The translations under genes were made by a program, and so were the position numbers. Positions 59,507 through 64,000 of a DNA stretch of 64,000 nucleotides are shown here, in pieces; the first letter of the stretch is position 1; every line of letters starts with the position of its first letter. The notes under the pieces were generated by a model. It did not search any database. It was not told where the DNA came from and saw nothing but the letters and a program-made list of their open reading frames with translations. Origin of the DNA: Azospirillum sp. 412522 (GTDB lineage Bacteria > Pseudomonadota > Alphaproteobacteria > Azospirillales > Azospirillaceae); NCBI RefSeq assembly GCF_019805165.1, contig NZ_RWIJ01000101.1:1-64000 (forward strand), given 5' to 3'.

Positions 59507-60445
59507 TCAGGACGGAGAGCTGCCGGGGTGCGGCGCCGCCATGTCGATCAGGGCGCCGCACAGGGCGACCATCAGCTGGAAAGCCAGGATGCCCAGCCCC
59601 AGCACCAGCGCGGCGTCGTGGCCGACCCCCACCATATCCAGCAGGCCGATCAGCGACGCCTCCCGCAATCCGATGCCGCCAACGGTCACGGGGGCCAGCA
59701 CGATCACCGACATCAAACCGATCACGGCGGCCCAGACGCTGAAGGGCTGGTCGATCCCGACCGCCAGCCCGAGCGCCTGACTGCCGGCGACCGCACAGAA
59801 CTGGGCCAGAATGCCGCACAGCACCGACAGGGCTGCCCGTCCCGGCCGGCGCATCTGAGCCGCCCAGGCATCGAGGAAGCGCCGGGCGGGAGAAAGCAGC
59901 CAAGCCTCGCGCCGGGGACCGCCACCGATGGCCAGCAGCCGCAGAATGACACGCCGCGGACGGTCGAGCGCGCACAGCATCGCCACGCCGCCCAGCCCGG
60001 CGAGCACCATCCCGACCAGCAGCAGCAGACCGGTGCCGAAATGCTGACGCTGCACCGCCAGCCCGCCGGCGGTCAGCAGGAGAAGGCCGGTCAGCCCGGT
60101 CAGCTTGTCGAAGGCGACCGCCGAGACCACCCGCTCCGCCTCCACCGCGCCGCGGCTGAGACGGTACGCCTTGACCACCTCCCCCGCCACCTGACCCGGC
60201 AGCACCAGGGCGTAGAGCTGCGCCACCAGCGTCTGCGACAGAAGCCGGCCGAACGGCACCTCCGGCAGCAGCACCCGCAGTCTGGCCGCGTTCACGCCAT
60301 GGACCAGGAAGAACAGCAGCGAGGCGAGCGCCAGCCCGCCCGGCGCGGCAGACAACAGGGCTTGCGTCACCGCGCCGACATCGACCCGCCACAGCAGGAT
60401 GGCGAGAATCAGCAGGCTGATCAGAAGCTTCAGCCAATATCTCAT
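59507..60445 (-). CDS. Lysylphosphatidylglycerol synthase TM-domain (flippase-like) protein
   Basis: A 312-residue inner-membrane protein (start 60445, alternative 60457) of the LPG_synthase_TM/UPF0104/YbhN-like family. It has about eight helices; VLPGQVAGEVVKAYRLSRG with its nearby Arg/Lys and the later SVIVLAPVTVGGIGLREASL are typical of the family. Members occur beside polyprenyl-sugar genes and are proposed lipid or sugar-lipid flippases. The GT2 enzyme is downstream in the same cluster and may make its cargo. An extended 20-base palindrome covers the start region. The function is inferred from the family. Confidence 0.82.
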   Translation of the reverse strand: MRYWLKLLISLLILAILLWRVDVGAVTQALLSAAPGGLALASLLFFLVHGVNAARLRVLLPEVPFGRLLSQTLVAQLYALVLPGQVAGEVVKAYRLSRGAVEAERVVSAVAFDKLTGLTGLLLLTAGGLAVQRQHFGTGLLLLVGMVLAGLGGVAMLCALDRPRRVILRLLAIGGGPRREAWLLSPARRFLDAWAAQMRRPGRAALSVLCGILAQFCAVAGSQALGLAVGIDQPFSVWAAVIGLMSVIVLAPVTVGGIGLREASLIGLLDMVGVGHDAALVLGLGILAFQLMVALCGALIDMAAPHPGSSPS

Positions 60446-60454
60446 CGGGCAGAC

Positions 60455-60474
60455 CATGAAATCATGATTTCATG
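60455..60474. promoter_or_regulatory. Perfect 20-base palindrome
   Basis: A perfect palindrome with 10-base arms (CATGAAATCA and TGATTTCATG), no spacer, between the stop of the methyltransferase gene and the start of the flippase-like gene. It overlaps a possible alternative ATG at 60457. It is AT-rich in a GC-rich setting, so chance is unlikely. It could be an operator or an RNA hairpin site; no known factor is assigned. Confidence 0.55.
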
Positions 60475-60527
60475 AACACAAAGCATGACTCCACGCCCTT
60501 CCCCGCCCAATCCGCAGGCGGCCTGGC

Positions 60528-61271
60528 TCAGGGGCGCCGTGCCAGAACGTAGATGTAGTCGCCCCGCGTCCAGGAATTGAGCCGGAACAACTGGTAGAGG
60601 GCATCGGCGGCGAGACGGCGGACCGGACCGTACTCCCCTTCGGTCCCCTGCCCGCTGGCGGCGCCCAGAACCCCGCGATAGAGCGGCGAGAAGAAGGGAA
60701 AGCCCCATTCCACCACCCGCTCGACCTTCAGCCCGACGGACTCGATCTTGGCCTGCAGCTCGCCATGGCGATAGTTGCGGTAGTGGCCGACCGTGCGCTC
60801 GAAATCGCGCATGCGGCCCTGCAGCGTCGACACCAGCAGATACTTGCCGGTCATCGCCGCCAGATTGCGCAGGGCGGCGACGTCGTCCTCGATATGCTCC
60901 ACCACGTCGGTGCAGAGCACCAGATCGAACCGGCGGTCGAGATGGCCGGAGGCGACATCGAGCGTGGCGAAGTCGGCCTGCGGCGCCCGGCGGTGGGCGA
61001 CGGCCATCGCCTTTTCGGACAGATCCACGCCGGTATAGCGCGCGCCGGGCTTCAGCGGCATCAGCGTCGCAAGCAGCGAGCCCTGGCCGCAGCCGACATC
61101 CAGCACGCTGCCGTAATCGAGACCGCCGACCATGCTGGTGACGATCCGACGCAGATGCCGGCCGGTCGGGCCGTATTTGCGCATGTCGTTCCAGCGGTTT
61201 TCCCAACTGGCGTCATAATCGATGTCGTCCGGCGTCACGCTGGCGACATTGGAGGAGGATGACTGGTCCAT
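60528..61271 (-). CDS. SAM-dependent class I methyltransferase
   Basis: A 247-residue methyltransferase with motif I SVLDVGCGQGSLLATL near residue 55, the acidic turn YTGVDLSEKAMAVAHRR, FDLVLCTDVVEHIEDD, and a Tyr/Arg-rich HYRNYRHGEL. The rest of the C-terminus has no clear family. The ATG at 61271 is chosen over an in-frame start at 61316, which has no homology support. It sits in a five-gene minus-strand cluster with another methyltransferase 45 bases upstream. Sugar or lipid methylation is the probable role by context. Confidence 0.84.
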   Translation of the reverse strand: MDQSSSSNVASVTPDDIDYDASWENRWNDMRKYGPTGRHLRRIVTSMVGGLDYGSVLDVGCGQGSLLATLMPLKPGARYTGVDLSEKAMAVAHRRAPQADFATLDVASGHLDRRFDLVLCTDVVEHIEDDVAALRNLAAMTGKYLLVSTLQGRMRDFERTVGHYRNYRHGELQAKIESVGLKVERVVEWGFPFFSPLYRGVLGAASGQGTEGEYGPVRRLAADALYQLFRLNSWTRGDYIYVLARRP

Positions 61272-61316
61272 GGGCCGTTCCCGATCCTTACAATTCCCGT
61301 CCCGCGAGGGGCGCAC

Positions 61317-62135
61317 TCAGGCCGCGCGCCGGCGCAGGACAAATTCGTTGCAGCCGGTCGGCACGCGGGGCGGGCGCACTTCCAGCAGGTCGAAGCCCAT
61401 CGCGTCCAGGCGACCGCGCACCTCGTCCACGCCGGCATATTCATAGGGGTAGCCACCCAGCCAGTCGGTCACGTCGACCCAGAAATCCATCCCTCGCTCC
61501 TTGCGCAGCGGCGAGGATCCGGTGACGGCCCAAACCGCGACCAGCATCAGCGAGCCGAGCAGGCGGTCCCAGACCCGCCGCAGCAGCGCCGGCGAAAGAT
61601 TGTAGAGGATCTTGACCACCGTCCACAGCGGCGAAGTCCAGTGACGGTTGTAGAGGGCCAGCACGAAGGTGCCGCCATCATCCACCAGCCGGGCGGCGTT
61701 GGCGATCGCCGGCCACATCGATCCGGTATGGTGGAGCGAGCCCCAGGCATAGACCACGTCGAAGCGGCCCAGGCCATCCACGAAGCCCGCATCCAAGGCG
61801 GAGCCCTGCCGGAACTCCACACGGTCGGCCATGTCGGGTGCGAAGCGCGACAGGTTGCGCCGCGCCACCTCGACCCCGGTGGGGTTGATGTCGAACCCCA
61901 GCGCCCGGCCGGTGCCCAGCAGGGCGGCGGCGATGGTGAACAGGCCGGACCCCGAGCCGACGTCGCAGAAGCGCGCGCCGGCCAGCCTGTCGGTCCCGAT
62001 CAGCGAGCGCAGGCTGTCGACGGCCGCGCCCAGACGGCCGTCGTCGAGAACGGTGCGGGAATAATGATCCCAGTTGTCGCCGAAATCGAAAGCCAGGGCG
62101 GAGTTGCCTTTCGCCGCCTTGTCCGGTTTCCCCAC
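61317..62135 (-). CDS. SAM-dependent class I methyltransferase
   Basis: A 272-residue methyltransferase starting at a GTG (62135) with AGGA just upstream. Motif I is FCDVGSGSGLFTIAAAL near 54, followed by ALGFDINPTGVEVARR, FDVVYAWGSLHHTG and DDGGTFVLALYNRHW. The C-terminus (DFWVDVTDWLGGYPYEYA) resembles methyltransferases seen in glycan clusters. The upstream neighbour is a GT4 transferase; the next gene is another methyltransferase. It is in the middle of the minus-strand cluster 58357-63438. Substrate unknown. Confidence 0.84.
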   Translation of the reverse strand: MGKPDKAAKGNSALAFDFGDNWDHYSRTVLDDGRLGAAVDSLRSLIGTDRLAGARFCDVGSGSGLFTIAAALLGTGRALGFDINPTGVEVARRNLSRFAPDMADRVEFRQGSALDAGFVDGLGRFDVVYAWGSLHHTGSMWPAIANAARLVDDGGTFVLALYNRHWTSPLWTVVKILYNLSPALLRRVWDRLLGSLMLVAVWAVTGSSPLRKERGMDFWVDVTDWLGGYPYEYAGVDEVRGRLDAMGFDLLEVRPPRVPTGCNEFVLRRRAA

Positions 62136-62214
62136 GTTCCTGCGCCTTTCCCTGCCCCACCGTTCCGGCCGCCACAGACCGGTGGCGCTATAGCGGCGAT
62201 TCACCCTGCGGATG

Positions 62215-63438
62215 TCAACTGGCGGATGGACCGGCAGAGGGAGTAGCGGAGGGAGCGGCGGACCGGTTGGCGGCGGATCCGGACAGGATCGCGCCTGTGG
62301 GCGCCGTGCCGAGGGCAAGGTCCCGATAGGCCGACGCCACCGCCCGCCACGAGAAATGCTCCAGCACCCGGCGACGGCCCTGCGCCCCCATCCGCATCCG
62401 CAACTCCGGGTCCTTCACCAGACGCTCCAACCCCCGGCACAGTCCCGCCGCATCGTCGGCCTCCACCATCAGGCCGGTCTCGCCATCCACGATCAGGTCC
62501 CGGTTGCCGGCGATCAGAGTTCCCATCACTGGCAGACCGGCGGCCATCGCCTCCAGCACCGCGTTCGGCATGCCCTCGTCGCGCGACGGGAAAACGAACA
62601 GGTCGGCGCCGGCATAGGCCGAGGGAAGATCGTCGCGGCCGAGCCAGCCGAGGAAGGACACCCGATCGGCTATCCCCAGGGCCTGTGCCTGTGCCTCCAG
62701 TGCCGGACGGGCGGGTCCGTCGCCCACCACGCGCAGCGTCACCCCGGCGGGCAGCGCCGGAAGCGCCTGGAGGACCAGATCCAGCCCCTTCTGCCGCACC
62801 ACCCGGCCGACGAACAGCAGCACCGCCCGCCCGGACTCCGCCGGCTCCGCCCGCTTGGCCGGCCGGAACAGGTCGGCGTCCACCCCGTTCGGCACGATGC
62901 TGACGTCCACGTCCGGAGCGAAGCGGCGAGCCAGTTCGGCCAGCCCCTCGCTGTTGGCGACCACGGCGGAAGCCCGGCGCCACAGCCAGCCGATCACCGG
63001 GCCGGCGACCCGGTGATAGAGCGATATGCCGTCGTAGAGGAAACCGGGCACATCGCCGCCGCGGAGGCTGATCAGATAGGGCGTGCCGGTGAAACGTCCG
63101 ACCAGCCATGCCGCCGGACCGCAGGGAAGACCGAAATAGGCGATGGTGGCATTGGGACGCCAACCCAGCGCCAGGCGCGGCGCTTCGACCAGCGACATCA
63201 TGAGAAAGGCCAGCATCTCGACCACCGAGCTGCGATCGCGCGCCCGGCGCAAGGTGGCGATGCGGTGGATGGTGTAACCATCGCGCACCTCCCGCTTCGG
63301 CAAGCCGGCGAAGGCGGATGTCAGGACCCGCACCTCAACCCCCAGCGCCGCCAGCTCACGCGCCGTGTTCGCCGTGGCGTTGGCCGCCCCGCCGCCCAGC
63401 GGTGGAAATTCGTAGTTGATCAGCAGCAGTCGCGCCAT
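62215..63438 (-). CDS. GT4 glycosyltransferase
   Basis: A 407-residue GT-B transferase of family GT4. MARLLLINYEFPPLGGGAAN is the acceptor-half opening, LLFVGRVVRQKGLDLVLQAL starts the donor half, and FPSRDEGMPNAVLEAMAAGL is the EX7E site. LDLVLQALPAL and VVGDGPARPALEAQA complete the pattern. A short Ala/Ser/Pro-rich tail (about 390-407) ends the protein. It is the first gene of a five-gene minus-strand cluster with two methyltransferases, a flippase-like protein and a polyprenyl-phosphate transferase, which looks like a lipid-linked or surface-glycan pathway. Confidence 0.92.
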   Translation of the reverse strand: MARLLLINYEFPPLGGGAANATANTARELAALGVEVRVLTSAFAGLPKREVRDGYTIHRIATLRRARDRSSVVEMLAFLMMSLVEAPRLALGWRPNATIAYFGLPCGPAAWLVGRFTGTPYLISLRGGDVPGFLYDGISLYHRVAGPVIGWLWRRASAVVANSEGLAELARRFAPDVDVSIVPNGVDADLFRPAKRAEPAESGRAVLLFVGRVVRQKGLDLVLQALPALPAGVTLRVVGDGPARPALEAQAQALGIADRVSFLGWLGRDDLPSAYAGADLFVFPSRDEGMPNAVLEAMAAGLPVMGTLIAGNRDLIVDGETGLMVEADDAAGLCRGLERLVKDPELRMRMGAQGRRRVLEHFSWRAVASAYRDLALGTAPTGAILSGSAANRSAAPSATPSAGPSAS

Positions 63439-63769
63439 GCCCCCGAGCGTCCCATCAAACCGTCTTCATGCACCGGAAACAGGAAGGTACCCCCGACAGG
63501 GTTCCAACAAAAGGCTGCCGCTACGATGCGCAGCAGATTCATGCGATGTCGCATACCGCGCTGCACGGTTTATCCGGCCGGTCCGTCGGCATTAATGCAG
63601 AACGGCTTGAGTAAAAAGCTTCCACAACCAAGAAGCATCGTTACCCTTACTTTTTTTGACGAGGAATACCCCTAACTATATGGGTATAGGATCTGATGGT
63701 ACGTCTTTTAGATAACTACCTGCGCTTGAGAGCGCCATGTATGCTGAAACGTAAACAATGGAGAAGAAA
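63439..63769. other. AT-rich gap between the island and an orphan ORF
   Basis: A 331-base stretch without a supported gene. GC content drops strongly after about 63600. It has a TTGACG box at 63656-63661 and an inverted repeat ATACCC/GGGTAT at 63666-63687, which may belong to a promoter for the following small ORF. The break in composition suggests DNA of different origin. Confidence 0.5.
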
Positions 63770-63964
63770 ATGAAAAAAATTTCATCAAACACACCAAAGG
63801 TTGAGAAGATTACATTCTCTTCTGTCGAAGTCGTCAGGAAGTTTGCACCTGATTCAACCCACTCGTCACGAGATGCCGGCAGCGATCTCTTTGATTCAAA
63901 GAACGGCGATGTGCGGCTTGTGGCCAAATATGGCCGGATCCTGTCCTTCAAGAATTACCACTGA
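63770..63964 (+). CDS. Orphan small AT-rich ORF (64 aa)
   Basis: A 64-residue ORF starting at ATG 63770, with GGAG 6 bases upstream. Its codon use is AT-rich, unlike the GC-rich island, and the protein is basic and hydrophilic (MKKISSNTPKVEKITFSS; later DSKNGDVRLVAKYGRILSF). There is no signal peptide or recognised domain. The size and composition would suit a RiPP-like precursor, a toxin-antitoxin component or a horizontally acquired small protein; none is shown. The minus-strand ORF overlapping it (63676-63951) has no ribosome-binding site and is less likely. Confidence 0.45.
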   Translation: MKKISSNTPKVEKITFSSVEVVRKFAPDSTHSSRDAGSDLFDSKNGDVRLVAKYGRILSFKNYH

Positions 63965-64000
63965 TTGTAGAGGTAGTCACTTAATTATTGGTTGTTCCAA

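Noticed and set aside
11025..63438. Reading the whole island as a flagellin-glycosylation locus
   Set aside because: No flagellar gene lies in the window. The secretion and giant-repeat genes make a surface or secreted target more likely, though flagellin cannot be excluded.

Overview
The window is GC-rich DNA with the gene content of a free-living or plant-associated alphaproteobacterium. Azospirillum or a close relative is the most likely source. I infer this from codon use, the RHE_PE00001-type protein, the many TPR-glycosyltransferase fusions and the giant repeat protein served by a type I secretion system; no rRNA or tRNA marker is present to prove it.

Layout. Positions 1-4140 hold a metal-homeostasis block: a P1B-type ATPase (5' partial), a DUF411 protein, a CsoR/RcnR-type repressor with a clear palindromic operator, a NicO/RcnA nickel-cobalt exporter and a DUF1232 protein. 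Positions 4.3-8.0 kb hold unrelated housekeeping and regulatory genes: a GmhB-like phosphatase, a degenerate receiver protein, a LuxR-type regulator, a tiny membrane ORF and aquaporin Z. Positions 8.2-10.8 kb hold a divergent pair typical of plasmids and accessory DNA: an RHE_PE00001-family HTH protein and a tyrosine recombinase.

From 11 kb to 63.4 kb the window is a glycosylation and secretion island. Twelve proteins fuse a TPR-like N-terminus to one of about six kinds of glycosyltransferase domain: SPINDLY/OGT-like (2), GT9-like (3), GT4-like (2), GT11-like (2), DUF5672 (1) and other GT-A-like (2). Among them lie a type I secretion ABC transporter, its HlyD adaptor and a Sel1 protein (16.5-21.5 kb); GDP-fucose synthesis genes (fcl at 23.8 kb, gmd at 36.1 kb) and a second Gmd-like enzyme; four methyltransferases; an AsnB-type amidotransferase; a flippase-like membrane protein; and further GT2, GT4 and multidomain transferases.

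The centrepiece is a 2,484-residue protein (39,189-46,643, minus strand). It is built of roughly 85 units of 26 residues that contain RTX-like GGxGxD motifs, and it ends in two DxNxDG calcium-loop-like motifs. It has no signal peptide and is the obvious candidate substrate of the type I exporter 18 kb away. The TolC-like outer-membrane partner is not in the window.

Working model (inference): the island makes activated deoxy-sugars, including GDP-L-fucose. TPR-docked transferases place them on proteins or on a surface glycan, and a giant calcium-dependent repeat adhesin is exported through the T1SS, possibly as a glycosylation target. The last 0.5 kb becomes AT-rich and carries a small orphan ORF, which suggests a boundary with different DNA.
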